Assembly: GCA_947466535.1 (NCBI GenBank)
Contig: CANIEV010000013.1
Span: 1-43,287, forward strand
Source of the DNA: Betaproteobacteria bacterium
Lineage (GTDB): Bacteria > Pseudomonadota > Gammaproteobacteria > Burkholderiales > SG8-39
Length of the DNA stretch: 43,287 bases
Direction: 5' to 3'
Shown: positions 1 through 8,403 of the stretch, piece by piece
Layout of the letters: each line of letters starts with the position of its first letter
Position numbering within the stretch: position 1 is the stretch's first letter
Made by a program: the position numbers and the translations under genes
The notes under the pieces: model-generated
What the model was told of the DNA's origin: nothing
The model's database searches: none
The model's input: only the letters and a program-made list of their open reading frames with translations

Positions 1-484
1 AGGCGATGTTGTCGCGCCGCGTGTTGCGCGAGAGCTTTTTCAGCACCTTGCGGCGCAGTACCTTCATCTCCTCGAGGTCGGCGGCAAAGGTGTCCACTGC
101 CGTACGCGCGCGCTTGACCAGGAAGTCGACCTTCGCACCCCGCGATGCGGCACCCGCGCCATCCTGCGCGCCGGGGACATCTTCACTTCGGCCGTAGTCG
201 ATGCGACGCTTCTCGATCTCACCGAGCCGGTGGTGCATTGCCTCGATCAGCGCGGCACGCCGGTCGGGGTTCTCCAGCAGATCGTCGTGCAGGTAGGGAT
301 TGCGCGACACCACCCAGATGTCGCCGAGCACCTCGTACAGCATGCGCGCGGAGCGTCCGGTGCGCCGTTCCTCGCGCAGGTCGAGCAGCGTCGCCCAGGC
401 ATCCTCGCCAAGCAGGCGGATCACGATCTCCCGGTCGGAGAACGAGGTGTAGTTGTAGGGGATTTCGCGTAGGCGGGCGGTCAT
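1..484 (-). CDS. DUF3683-type FAD/FMN-binding oxidoreductase, N-terminal part (truncated by window edge)
   Basis: The minus strand is open from an ATG at 484 to the window edge, giving 161 codons with no stop. The protein starts [19 protein letters not shown], which I recognise as the N-terminal DUF3683 region of very large (over 1000 residue) FAD-linked oxidase/ferredoxin-type proteins of betaproteobacteria. The visible part is soluble, with charged helices near residues 95-160 and no signal peptide or membrane segment. The FAD-binding and iron-sulfur domains expected in the full protein lie outside the window, so its reaction cannot be judged here. It is separated from the next gene by about 90 bases and probably has its own promoter. 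The family call rests on the conserved N-terminus only. Confidence 0.7.
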   Translation of the reverse strand, partial: MTARLREIPYNYTSFSDREIVIRLLGEDAWATLLDLREERRTGRSARMLYEVLGDIWVVSRNPYLHDDLLENPDRRAALIEAMHHRLGEIEKRRIDYGRSEDVPGAQDGAGAASRGAKVDFLVKRARTAVDTFAADLEEMKVLRRKVLKKLSRNTRRDNIA

Positions 485-575
485 CGTGCTGAGCCGGGCG
501 GGGGGGATTCCGGCGCTAGATTCAAGTCAAGAATTCTAACCGAGGCGGATGCTCACCCCGGCTGCGATAAACCGC

Positions 576-1403
576 TTACGACGAAGGGGTATCGTCGCTT
601 GTGGGTGATGTGTCGTCGGTCGTGCCAGGGCCGGGCGCGGTCCGCGGAGAAAAAATGTCGCGGTAACTTGCGTAAAAGGTTCCGAACAAGGTGGGCAGCA
701 GCACCAGCACCATGGCAAACATGGCCACCGGCAATGTCTTGTCCGATCGGACCACGAGTTGCAGCGCCAGAGCGATGAACACGAATACGGTGGAAAGCGT
801 GGCGCCATAGACGATGAAGGCACGCCAGTTCCGCCAGCAGGCGAAAAAGCTGTAGAAGAGCGATTGCGCCGCGCCCAGCGGCTTTTGTCCGGCGACGCCT
901 GCGACCAGCATCGGCGAGAACCAGAACGCGCTTTGCACGGGTGCTGCGAGCAGGCCGGCGACGACCGATGCGAACATGAAGGCGCCGGAGTCGGCGCCGC
1001 CGGGCAGGACGGTGGCCGGCAGCGGCTTGCCGAGGATCGCGAGGCCCATCAGGATCCCGCCATCGATCGGGTAGGTGCATGCGAACACCGCGACCATCGC
1101 CACCATGTTCATCGCGCCGAGGGCCAACAGCGTGCGTGGCGAGCGCCGGAAGCCGGAGAAGAGCAGCGCTGGCATCAGCCGGCCGCCGATGGCGACTTCG
1201 TGCGCCATGATCGCGAAACTCGCGGCGAACACCGGCAGGGACAGGGTGGCGAGCACCGTGCCGAGAATGGGCAAGCGGCTCAGCAGGGCCATCATCGACC
1301 AGTAGCTGAGCACCAGCAGGATCCAGATGGCCGGACTTTTGCGAAAAATCGAGAAGCCCTGGAGTACCCAGAGCCAGCCGTTGCGGGTGGAAACGATGTT
1401 CAT
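576..1403 (-). CDS. BPSS1780-family integral membrane protein
   Basis: A 275-residue protein beginning MNIVSTRNGWLWVLQGFSIF, with the Trp-rich start and following 'FRKSPAIW' segment typical of the betaproteobacterial BPSS1780 membrane family. Six or so hydrophobic stretches can be seen at about residues 25-50, 52-75, 95-118, 140-160, 185-215 and 225-250. The last 25 residues are a hydrophilic tail rich in Pro, Thr, Asp and Ser. The molecular function of the family is unknown; an inner-membrane location is inferred from hydrophobicity. It lies 48 bases downstream of the thrB stop on the same strand and could be the last gene of a DUF2782-thrB unit. No clear ribosome-binding site precedes the ATG, so the start is less certain than the family. 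Confidence 0.7.
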   Translation of the reverse strand: MNIVSTRNGWLWVLQGFSIFRKSPAIWILLVLSYWSMMALLSRLPILGTVLATLSLPVFAASFAIMAHEVAIGGRLMPALLFSGFRRSPRTLLALGAMNMVAMVAVFACTYPIDGGILMGLAILGKPLPATVLPGGADSGAFMFASVVAGLLAAPVQSAFWFSPMLVAGVAGQKPLGAAQSLFYSFFACWRNWRAFIVYGATLSTVFVFIALALQLVVRSDKTLPVAMFAMVLVLLPTLFGTFYASYRDIFSPRTAPGPGTTDDTSPTSDDTPSS

Positions 1404-1451
1404 TTGAATTCGATGTGGTGCGTGCGATGAGGCGCGGGCGTGTGCGGCGGT

Positions 1452-2405
1452 TCAGGCGATCAGCGGGGCGGCGTTCGCCCTGCGCAGTTCGAGAATACGC
1501 CGGAAATGCTCCGGATCGTGCGCATGCGTGAGCTCGCCCGGGCGCGGCAGGTAGAAATCGTGCAAGCGTGACAGCCAAAAACGCAGCGCACCCGCGCGCA
1601 GCATCGACGGCCACGCAGCGACTTCCGCGTTGGTGAACGCGCGTTTTGCGCGATACGCCGCGAGCATCGCCTCGGCCCGCGCCGGGTCGATCGCGCCGTC
1701 CGCGCCAACGCACCAGTCGTTGAGCGTGACCGCGACATCGAAAAGCCACGCATCCACGCCGGCGAAGTAGAAATCGATCACGCCGCCAAGACGCGGTGCG
1801 GCGTCCGTTCCTTCCCAGAGCGCGTTGTCGCGGAACAGGTCGGCGTGTATCGGCCCGCGCGGCAGCCCGGCGTGCGGCGCGCTGTCCTGGAATTCGAGTT
1901 CGGAGGACAGCAGCGATCGCCGGTCGTCATCCAGAAACGGCATCACCTTGGGCGCGGTTTCGCGCCGCCAGGCCGCGCCGCGCGGGTGCTCAAGCACGAG
2001 GCTGTAGCTGCGCCCGGCGAGGTGCATGTCCGCGAGTGTCGCGCCGATGAGCGCGCAATGCGCCGCGTTAGGCGACATCACCGGTGCGCCCGGCAGGCAG
2101 GTCACCAGCGTCGCGGGCTTGCCGTTGAGTGCACCAAGGATTTCGTCGTCGTTGTTGGCGATCGGCGAGGGACAGGGCACCCCGTGGTGCGCGAGATGCG
2201 CCATCAGCTTGAGATAGAACGGGAGCTCGTCGGCGGTGAGCTTTTCGAACAGTGTCAGGACAAAGCGTCCGGAGGTCGTGGTGACGAAGTAATTGGTGTT
2301 CTCGATGCCGGCGGCAATGCCCTTCAGCTCGACGAGCGAGCCTATCGCGTAGTTCTTCAACCACGCGTTGAGCTGATCAGGGCTGACTTTGGTGAATACG
2401 GACAT
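1452..2405 (-). CDS. thrB: Homoserine kinase, ThrB (aminoglycoside-phosphotransferase fold)
   Basis: A 317-residue protein that should phosphorylate L-homoserine with ATP, the step before threonine synthase. It belongs to the choline/aminoglycoside-kinase-like ThrB type found in pseudomonads and betaproteobacteria, not the GHMP type. The start MSVFTKVSPDQLNAWL and the block 'GIENTNYFV' (about residues 33-41) are characteristic. The catalytic loop reads HADLFRDNALW near residue 186 (HxDxxxxN), followed by the metal-binding 'IDFYFAGVDAW' near residue 210. The length matches the family. It is cytoplasmic. The DUF2782 gene lies 54 bases upstream on the same strand, and thrB, DUF2782 and polA are common neighbours in this group of bacteria. 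Confidence 0.95.
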   Translation of the reverse strand: MSVFTKVSPDQLNAWLKNYAIGSLVELKGIAAGIENTNYFVTTTSGRFVLTLFEKLTADELPFYLKLMAHLAHHGVPCPSPIANNDDEILGALNGKPATLVTCLPGAPVMSPNAAHCALIGATLADMHLAGRSYSLVLEHPRGAAWRRETAPKVMPFLDDDRRSLLSSELEFQDSAPHAGLPRGPIHADLFRDNALWEGTDAAPRLGGVIDFYFAGVDAWLFDVAVTLNDWCVGADGAIDPARAEAMLAAYRAKRAFTNAEVAAWPSMLRAGALRFWLSRLHDFYLPRPGELTHAHDPEHFRRILELRRANAAPLIA

Positions 2406-2459
2406 GCTTGCCGAGGGCCGGTCGGGGGTCCGGCGTCGGTGCGCGGGACGCGCCCGCCC

Positions 2460-2780
2460 CTAGAACTGGCGAATAACCCAGAGCGGCACGCGAACCGGCC
2501 GGCCTGCGGCTGTTTCGGGGGCCTGCTCGCGGTCGTCGAGGAAATACACCGCGCCGCTGGGCGTGGTCACGCGAACCACGCGCCGTCCATCGACCAGTGC
2601 TTCTTCCACGCGGTCGTTCGGGCCGGGGGTGATGCTCACCGGGGCCTCGTTCGGCCGTTCGAGCGCGACGCCCGGCGGGGGCGGCGGCGGTTCGGGCAGG
2701 GGCTCGAGTTTGGGCGGCTGCTGCGCCGCCAGGGGGGCGGACGCAAGAACAAGGGCAAAGGCGATGAGGGCTCGGCGCAT
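2460..2780 (-). CDS. DUF2782 family secreted small protein
   Basis: A 106-residue protein with an N-terminal signal peptide (MRRALIAFALVLASAPLAAQ, cleavage likely after AAQ). A proline-rich linker follows (PLPEPPPPPPG, about residues 27-38), then a compact C-terminal domain with 'DGRRVVRVTTPSGAVYFLDD' and a terminal 'PLWVIRQF'. This layout and the final aromatic motif are those of DUF2782, a small periplasmic family of unknown function normally found beside thrB and polA in beta- and gammaproteobacteria. It is probably co-transcribed with thrB. The function is unknown; periplasmic localisation is inferred from the signal sequence. Confidence 0.8.
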   Translation of the reverse strand: MRRALIAFALVLASAPLAAQQPPKLEPLPEPPPPPPGVALERPNEAPVSITPGPNDRVEEALVDGRRVVRVTTPSGAVYFLDDREQAPETAAGRPVRVPLWVIRQF

Positions 2781-2845
2781 GGTGAAACGAGTTTACCAGA
2801 AGGGCACAGATTCTCCCGATCGTTTCACCGAGCACTGCACGCGTC

Positions 2846-3583
2846 TCAAAGATCCAGGAACTTCTCCCGGTCCGCGGCGGTCGGGATGAACCCGCTGTGC
2901 TCGTAATGCCGGAAGATCGCGTCCACCACCTGCTCGGGCGAGTCGATCACCTGGATCAGGTCCATGTCCTGCTCCGAGATCATGCCTTCGGCGACAAGCC
3001 GCTCGCGGAACCAGCCGAGCATGCCGCGCCAGAAGGGCTCGTGCATCAGGATGATCGGAAAGCGCGGCGACTTGCCGGTCTGGATCATGATCAGCGCCTC
3101 GGTGAGTTCATCCAGCGTGCCAAAGCCGCCGGGCAGCACCACATAGGCGCAGGAAAACTTCACGAACGCCACCTTGCGCGCAAAGAAATGGCGAAACGAG
3201 AGCGATATGTCCTGGTAGTCGTTCGGAATCTGCTCGCGCGGCAACTGGATGTTGAGTCCGATCGACGGCGAGCGGCCGGCGAGCGCGCCGCGGTTCGCCG
3301 CTTCCATCACGCCGCGGCCGCCGCCCGAAATCACCGAAAAGCCCGCGTCGGAGAGCAGCCGGGCGGTGCGCTCGGCCAGCGCGTAGTGCGGACTGTCGGG
3401 CGAAATGCGCGCGCTGCCGAAGAAGGACACCGCAGGCCGCACGTTGCCGAGACGTTCGGTCGTCTCGACGAACTCTGACATAATGCCAAAGAGCCGCCAC
3501 GCTTCCTTTGCGCTGGTTTCGTGCACCGCATCGCCGTTCGGCAGCACCAGTCCGTTCGATTTGTGATTTCTGTTCTCGCCCAT
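2846..3583 (-). CDS. LOG family protein (TIGR00730), probable nucleoside 5'-monophosphate phosphoribohydrolase
   Basis: A 245-residue Rossmann-fold protein of the LOG/YgdH-like family, whose characterised members cleave the N-glycosidic bond of nucleotide monophosphates (cytokinin riboside or other nucleotides) to release base and ribose 5-phosphate. The two signature blocks are present: 'SGGGRGVMEAANRGAL' around residue 86 and 'PGGFGTLDEL' around residue 152. The conserved segment EAWRLFGIMSEFVE lies upstream of the internal Met at about residue 35, which supports the start at 3583. That start codon shares its bases with the polA start codon on the opposite strand, so there is no intergenic space. 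The exact substrate cannot be read from sequence. Confidence 0.85.
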   Translation of the reverse strand: MGENRNHKSNGLVLPNGDAVHETSAKEAWRLFGIMSEFVETTERLGNVRPAVSFFGSARISPDSPHYALAERTARLLSDAGFSVISGGGRGVMEAANRGALAGRSPSIGLNIQLPREQIPNDYQDISLSFRHFFARKVAFVKFSCAYVVLPGGFGTLDELTEALIMIQTGKSPRFPIILMHEPFWRGMLGWFRERLVAEGMISEQDMDLIQVIDSPEQVVDAIFRHYEHSGFIPTAADREKFLDL

Positions 3584-6389
3584 GAGCGAACCCTCTACAA
3601 AAGATATTTTTCCGGAAGTGAACGCAGGCGGGAAAACGCTGCTGCTGGTCGACGGATCGTCGTACCTGTATCGCGCCTTTCACGCGCTGCCGGACCTGCG
3701 CAGCCCGGCCGGCGAGCCGACCGGCGCGATCTACGGTGTGCTGAACATGCTACGGCGGCTGGCCGCCGACTACAAGGCGGACTACCTCGCCTGCGTGTTC
3801 GACACCAAGGGCAAGACCTTCCGCGAGGACCAGTACCCCGACTACAAGGCCAACCGGCCATCGATGCCCGAGGACCTCGCGGTGCAGATTCCGCCGCTGC
3901 ATGACGCGGTCCGTGCGCTCGGCTGGCCGCTGGTTGCGGTCGAGGGCGTCGAGGCCGACGACGTGATCGGCACGCTCTCCTGCATCGCCACCGCGCGCGG
4001 CGTGAAGACGGTGGTCTCCACCGGTGACAAGGACCTTGCGCAACTCGTGAATCCAAACGTCACGCTGATCAACACCATGTCGAACGAGGTACTCGACGAG
4101 GCGGGGGTCGAGGCGAAGTTCGGCGTCACGCCCTCGCGCATCGTCGACTACCTCACGCTTACCGGCGATGCGGTGGACAACGTGCCCGGAGTGGAGAAAG
4201 TTGGGCCCAAGACCGCGGTGAAATGGATTCAACAGTACGGTTCGCTCGACAACGTGGTCGCGCACGCGGGCGAGATCAAGGGCGTGGTTGGCGAGAACCT
4301 GCGCAAGGCTCTTGATTGGCTTCCCACCGCGCGGCAACTGCTCACCGTCAAATGCGACGTCACGCTCCCGGTGGTGCTGGATGACCTCGCGCCGCCGGCG
4401 CGCAACGACGCTTTGCTTGCCGAGATGTTCTCGACCTTCGGATTTCGGAGCTGGTTGAAAGAAGTAAAGGGTGACGAAGCGAGGGCGGACGGTCCGTCGG
4501 CGCAGCAGAGCGTCGCCGCGTCGCGCGGCCGCGCGGCCGAACCGGCGTCTCCCGCCGCGCAGGCGGCGTTTCCGGAGGACGTTCCGAAGCGCTACGAAGC
4601 GGTGCTCGACGAGGCGACGCTTGGCGAATGGGTCGCGCGGCTGGAGGCGGCGGAACTTGTCTCCTTTGACACCGAGACCACCAGCCTCGATCCGCTCACC
4701 GCGCGCATCGTCGGCATGTCGTTCTCGGTCGAACCGGGGCATGCCTGCTACCTGCCGCTTGCGCATGCGTACGCGGGAGCGCCTCCGCAGATCGGCGTGG
4801 AGCGCGCGCTCGAGCTGCTGCGTCCCTGGTTCGAGGACACTTCCAAGAAAAAGCTCGGCCAGCACTCCAAGTACGACCAGCATGTACTCGCCAACCACGG
4901 CGTCACGGTGCGCGGCATCGAGCACGACACGCTGCTGCAGTCCTACGTGCTCGAGAGCCACATGCGCCACGACATGGACTCGCTCGCGAAGCAGCATCTC
5001 GGGTTGTCCACGATCAGCTACGACGACGTCACCGGCAAAGGCGCGCAGAGAATATCGTTCGACCAGGTCGAGGTCGGCCGTGCCACCGAATACGCGGCCG
5101 AAGATGCCGACATCACCCTGCGCCTGCACCGCGTGATGCACCCGCGTATCGCCGCGGACGAAAAACTCTCGCATGTGTACGCCGGCATCGAGATCCCGGT
5201 GCGTGAAGTGCTGTTCCGCATGGAATGCAATGGCGTGCTGATCGACTCCAACCTGCTTGGCGTGCAGAGTCACGAGCTCGGGCAGAAGATGCTCGAAATC
5301 GAGCAAAAGGCCTACACCGAGGCGGGTCAGCCCTTCAATCTGAATTCACCCAAGCAGATCGCCGAGATCTTCTTCGAACGCAAGGGCATGCCGGTGGTGA
5401 AGAAGACGCCCTCGGGCGCGCCCTCCACCGACGAGGAAGTGCTGGAGAAACTCGCGCTCGACCATCCGCTCGCGCGCATGCTGCTCGACTATCGCGAGAT
5501 CTCCAAGCTCAAGTCCACCTACACCGACAAGCTGCCGCGCATGGTGAACGCCGTCACCGGCCGGGTGCACACGAGCTATGGCCAGGCCACTGCGGTTACC
5601 GGGCGCCTCGCCTCCACCGAGCCGAACCTGCAGAACATACCGGTGCGCTCGGGCGAAGGCAGGCGTATCCGCGAGGCCTTCATCGCCGCGCCCGGCTGCG
5701 TCATCGTCTCGGCCGACTATTCCCAGATCGAACTGCGGATCATGGCGCACCTTTCGGGCGACGAGAGCCTGCTGCGCGCCTTCGAGGCGGGCGAGGACAT
5801 CCACCGCGCCACCGCGGCGGAAGTGTTCAACCGCGCATTGCATGAGGTGAGTTCGGATGAGCGCCGCACCGCCAAGGCGATCAACTTCGGCCTGATCTAC
5901 GGCATGTCCGCTTTCGGCCTCGCGCAGCAACTGGGCATCGAGCGCGCCACTGCGCAGGCCTACATCGGCAGCTACTTCACGCGATATCCCGGCGTGCAGC
6001 GCTACATGCAGGAGACCCGTGAATCCGCCCACGAGAAGGGCTATGTCGAGACGGTGTTCGGCCGCCGGCTCTGGCTGCCGGAAATCCGCTCGAGCAACCA
6101 GGCGCGCCGCGCCGGTGCCGAGCGCGCGGCGATCAACGCGCCGATGCAGGGCACCGCCGCCGACCTGATCAAGCTCGCGATGATCGCGGTGCAGGGCTGG
6201 CTGGACGACAAGCAGGCCGGGACGCGCATGATCATGCAGGTGCATGACGAGCTTGTGCTCGAAGTGCCGCAAGCGGAGCTGGAGGACGTTAGCGCCGAAC
6301 TGCCCGGCCTGATGACCAACGTGGCAAAGCTGCGCGCACCGCTGGTGGTGGATGTGGGTACCGGGCAAAATTGGGAAGCGGCGCACTAG
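3582..6389 (+). CDS. polA: DNA polymerase I
   Basis: A 935-residue three-domain repair and Okazaki-fragment polymerase. The 5'-3' exonuclease domain occupies about residues 15-300 (LLLVDGSSYLYRAFHALP at its start). The 3'-5' proofreading domain, about 345-540, keeps its acidic residues in 'FDTETTSLD' and 'YAAEDADITLRL', so it should be active. The polymerase domain, about 550-935, has motif A 'SADYSQIELRIMAHLS', motif B 'RRTAKAINFGLIYG' and motif C 'MQVHDELVLEV'. The length is normal for the family. The start at 3582 overlaps the divergent LOG gene start in one CATG; a GTG at about 3618 is an alternative that would leave a short leader. A downstream SGNH-like gene follows after 45 bases and may be co-transcribed. 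Confidence 0.97.
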   Translation: MSEPSTKDIFPEVNAGGKTLLLVDGSSYLYRAFHALPDLRSPAGEPTGAIYGVLNMLRRLAADYKADYLACVFDTKGKTFREDQYPDYKANRPSMPEDLAVQIPPLHDAVRALGWPLVAVEGVEADDVIGTLSCIATARGVKTVVSTGDKDLAQLVNPNVTLINTMSNEVLDEAGVEAKFGVTPSRIVDYLTLTGDAVDNVPGVEKVGPKTAVKWIQQYGSLDNVVAHAGEIKGVVGENLRKALDWLPTARQLLTVKCDVTLPVVLDDLAPPARNDALLAEMFSTFGFRSWLKEVKGDEARADGPSAQQSVAASRGRAAEPASPAAQAAFPEDVPKRYEAVLDEATLGEWVARLEAAELVSFDTETTSLDPLTARIVGMSFSVEPGHACYLPLAHAYAGAPPQIGVERALELLRPWFEDTSKKKLGQHSKYDQHVLANHGVTVRGIEHDTLLQSYVLESHMRHDMDSLAKQHLGLSTISYDDVTGKGAQRISFDQVEVGRATEYAAEDADITLRLHRVMHPRIAADEKLSHVYAGIEIPVREVLFRMECNGVLIDSNLLGVQSHELGQKMLEIEQKAYTEAGQPFNLNSPKQIAEIFFERKGMPVVKKTPSGAPSTDEEVLEKLALDHPLARMLLDYREISKLKSTYTDKLPRMVNAVTGRVHTSYGQATAVTGRLASTEPNLQNIPVRSGEGRRIREAFIAAPGCVIVSADYSQIELRIMAHLSGDESLLRAFEAGEDIHRATAAEVFNRALHEVSSDERRTAKAINFGLIYGMSAFGLAQQLGIERATAQAYIGSYFTRYPGVQRYMQETRESAHEKGYVETVFGRRLWLPEIRSSNQARRAGAERAAINAPMQGTAADLIKLAMIAVQGWLDDKQAGTRMIMQVHDELVLEVPQAELEDVSAELPGLMTNVAKLRAPLVVDVGTGQNWEAAH

Positions 6390-6434
6390 CGCCGATCTAC
6401 ACCGGGGAGGCGGCGCGAGCCGTGGAACAACGAT

Positions 6435-7061
6435 ATGGCCGACAACGGATTCCCGACGCTCGAACTCTCCGACAAGCATGTGATTCTGCTTGGCGACGCG
6501 ATCCTGCCCGACATCGGCAATCTCAACGATCCGCTCGGCCCCGGATTCAACGGCCGGCTGAGCCTGGTGTCGCTCAAGGAGATGTCCGACGGCAACGGGC
6601 TGCCGAACGATGCGACGCATGCGGTGGTCTGCCTCGAAGGCAACGAGGCGATCGCCGAGAGCGGGCTGCTGGACGGCGCGCCCGCGCCCTACCGCGAATC
6701 GCTCGCGCGCCTGTCGTTCGCGGCCGACGCCTTCGAGCACATGATCGAGCCGCTGATCACCACCGCGCTTGGTTCCGGATTGCTTACGCTCGTGTGCACC
6801 GGCTTCAAACCGCGTTACGACGAACCGCAACGGCAGCAGGCGGCGCTTGCGGCGCTGGCGATCTTCAACGAGCGCATCATCAGCCGGGCGGTGGCCTCAA
6901 GGCTTTCGATCGTCGACCTGCGGCTGGTGGTGGGCGATCCGGACGACTACTCGAGCGCCACGCGTCTCGCGCCGCAGGGGTTGCAGAAGGCGGTGGGTGT
7001 CATCCGCCGTGCGCTGGACGAGGCGGACATGGGCGCGATCCGCACCCGGGTGTACATCTAG
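6435..7061 (+). CDS. SGNH/GDSL hydrolase-like protein lacking the nucleophile serine
   Basis: A 208-residue cytoplasmic protein whose start, 'KHVILLGDAILPDIGN' near residue 14, aligns with block I of SGNH hydrolases (normally GDS). The nucleophilic serine is replaced by alanine. Later segments also fit the family: 'ATHAVVCLEGNEAI' (~residues 56-69), 'LVCTGFKPRYDE' (~118-129), 'IFNERIISRAV' (~142-152) and 'DLRLVVGDPDDYSS' (~160-173). The usual 'IEPS' motif after the last block is replaced by 'RLAPQG'. I therefore read it as a divergent, probably non-hydrolytic member. It is 45 bases after polA on the same strand and is followed by a dispersed repeat. Its function is unknown, and remote homology to another fold is possible. 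Confidence 0.6.
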   Translation: MADNGFPTLELSDKHVILLGDAILPDIGNLNDPLGPGFNGRLSLVSLKEMSDGNGLPNDATHAVVCLEGNEAIAESGLLDGAPAPYRESLARLSFAADAFEHMIEPLITTALGSGLLTLVCTGFKPRYDEPQRQQAALAALAIFNERIISRAVASRLSIVDLRLVVGDPDDYSSATRLAPQGLQKAVGVIRRALDEADMGAIRTRVYI

Positions 7062-7090
7062 AAGCCTGCCTGCCCTGTAGCGATGGATAG

Positions 7091-7278
7091 GGCCGTGCCA
7101 CGGGAGATTGCTTCGCTGCGCTCGCAATGACGGGCACAGGTGTGGCCGTGCCACGGGAGATTGCTTCCCGCCGCGCTTCGCTTGCGGCTTCGGCTCACGC
7201 GCTCGCAATGACACCGTTGGCCGTCATTGCGAGCGAAGCGAAGCAATCTCCGCCGATCGAGCGAAGCGAAGCAATCTC
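7091..7278. repeat. Cluster of four copies of a dispersed REP-like intergenic repeat
   Basis: The core GAGATTGCTTCGCTGCGCTC plus GCAATGAC appears at 7104-7131, inside a longer unit 7092-7131. A second copy at 7144-7212 shares the same left part (GGCCGTGCCACGGGAGATTG) and right end but carries about 30 extra bases in the middle. An inverted copy lies at 7223-7250 (GTCATTGCGAGCGAAGCGAA and following), and a partial inverted copy at 7261-7278. The two orientations can pair into a long stem-loop. The element sits between convergent genes, where it may help end transcription. This GC-rich 'GCAATGAC' palindrome is a type of intergenic repeat seen in many bacterial genomes. Confidence 0.8.
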
Positions 7279-7308
7279 CACCGGCACGAGTATGAATTCG
7301 GAACAGCC

Positions 7309-8289
7309 CTAATCCAGCTTCACCCCGACATGCTTCACCCGTGCGGCGTAGTCCGCGCGGTCGCGTTTCAGGAATTCGGCGAATTCGTCCGGTCCGGTAT
7401 TCAGCAGCCCCAGCCCGACACCGGTGATCCGCTTGTCGAGAAATTCCGGCTGCGTGATCACCTTCGATACATCGGCGGCGAGCTTGTCGATCACCGGCCG
7501 GGGCGTTCCCGCCGGCACCACGAAGCCGAACCACGCGCGTGACTCCACGCCGGGCGCGCCGCCTTCGGCGAAGGTCGGCACGTCCGCGAGCATCGGAAAA
7601 CGCTTCGGCCCGGCGAGCGCGATCGGCTTGATCTGGCCGCTTTTCAGGTAGGGCAGGGCGGGCGGTATCGCGGACAGGCCCACATCAATCTGGCCCGCCA
7701 CCAGCGCAGTGAGCACTTCCGCCACGCCCTTGTAGGGAATGTGGCGGATGCGTGTTCCGGTGGCAAACAGCAGGGCTTCGGTGTCCAGATGCGTCTTGCT
7801 GCCCGCACCGAACGAGGCGTAGGTGAACTCGTCGGGTTTCGCCTTCGCCATCGCGACGAGTTCCTGCAGGTTCCTTGCGCTGAACCCGGGGCGCGCCACC
7901 ATCATCGAGATCGCCTCGTACACCATGATCACCGGCGCGAAATCCTTCACCGGGTCGTAGGGCAGCTTGCTGAACAGGTACTGGTTGGAGGAGAGCGTCG
8001 AGTCGTTCGCCATCAGAACGGTGTGGCCGTCGGCGGGGGATTTGGCCACGTAGCTCGCGGCGACGATCGTGCTGCCGCCGGGTTTGTTCTCCACCAGCGC
8101 CGGTTGCGTCCAGACCTTGGAGAGTTCCTGCGCAATCGCGCGGGTGACGGTGTCGGTGAGCCCGGCGGCGGTGGTCGCCACCACCAGCTTCACCGGTTTG
8201 GAAGGAAAGGTCTGCGCGTTTGCCGAGACGGTACCGAGCAGGAATGCGAAAGCGCAGGCGCGCACCGCGCCTCGTACAAGGGTATGCAT
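7309..8289 (-). CDS. Bug/TctC-family tripartite tricarboxylate transporter substrate-binding protein
   Basis: A 326-residue periplasmic solute-binding protein. A signal peptide covers residues 1-26 (MHTLVRGAVRACAFAFLLGT to ANAQ). The mature protein begins 'TFPSKPVKLVVATTAAGLTD', the usual Bug strand followed by the ligand loop. 'VENKPGGSTIVAASYVAKSP' near residue 72 and 'YKGVAEVLTALVAGQIDVG' near 188 are family hallmarks. I chose the ATG at 8289 rather than one 21 bases upstream because AAGGAG precedes it at good spacing. No TctA/TctB membrane genes are nearby, so it is an orphan receptor as is common in Burkholderiales. Its ligand is probably a carboxylate but cannot be named. Confidence 0.9.
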   Translation of the reverse strand: MHTLVRGAVRACAFAFLLGTVSANAQTFPSKPVKLVVATTAAGLTDTVTRAIAQELSKVWTQPALVENKPGGSTIVAASYVAKSPADGHTVLMANDSTLSSNQYLFSKLPYDPVKDFAPVIMVYEAISMMVARPGFSARNLQELVAMAKAKPDEFTYASFGAGSKTHLDTEALLFATGTRIRHIPYKGVAEVLTALVAGQIDVGLSAIPPALPYLKSGQIKPIALAGPKRFPMLADVPTFAEGGAPGVESRAWFGFVVPAGTPRPVIDKLAADVSKVITQPEFLDKRITGVGLGLLNTGPDEFAEFLKRDRADYAARVKHVGVKLD

Positions 8290-8325
8290 GGAACTACTCC
8301 TTTGCTGCAACCCCCGATTCCTGGC

Positions 8326-8389
8326 GCTCCTGACAGATTCGCTGTCAGGAGCCCTGATTCAGGGAAGCGCGAGGGGAGTATCCCCTCGC
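8326..8389. terminator. Three consecutive perfect hairpins between DUF4197 and Bug genes
   Basis: GCTCCTGACAG (8326-8336) pairs with CTGTCAGGAGC (8342-8352) around a 5-base loop. CCCTGA T TCAGGG lies at 8352-8364. GCGAGGGGA (8369-8377) pairs with TCCCCTCGC (8381-8389) around a 3-base loop. They lie just after the DUF4197 stop codon on the minus strand and before the Bug ribosome-binding site. No strong T-run follows on either strand, so this may be a terminator, an RNA-processing or stability element, or a repeat; termination is an inference from position. Confidence 0.5.
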
Positions 8390-8403
8390 ATCGTTAAGTT
8401 CTC

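Noticed and set aside
553..1749. Long minus-strand open frame of about 398 codons
   Set aside because: It overlaps the real BPSS1780 and thrB genes in another frame, has Arg/Ala/Gly-rich shadow composition and no recognisable domain.
3750..5306. Long minus-strand open frame of about 518 codons opposite polA
   Set aside because: The antisense of high-GC coding DNA stays open by codon bias; composition is shadow-like and polA is certain.
5346..6830. Long minus-strand open frame of 494 codons opposite polA and the SGNH-like gene
   Set aside because: Same antisense bias; it spans two real plus-strand genes.
7091..7278. CRISPR array
   Set aside because: Copies are in both orientations, of unequal spacing and with related rather than unique intervening sequence; no cas genes.
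7058..7534. Minus-strand open frame through the repeat cluster
   Set aside because: Its product is translated repeat plus an antisense shadow of the Bug gene end; no start signal.
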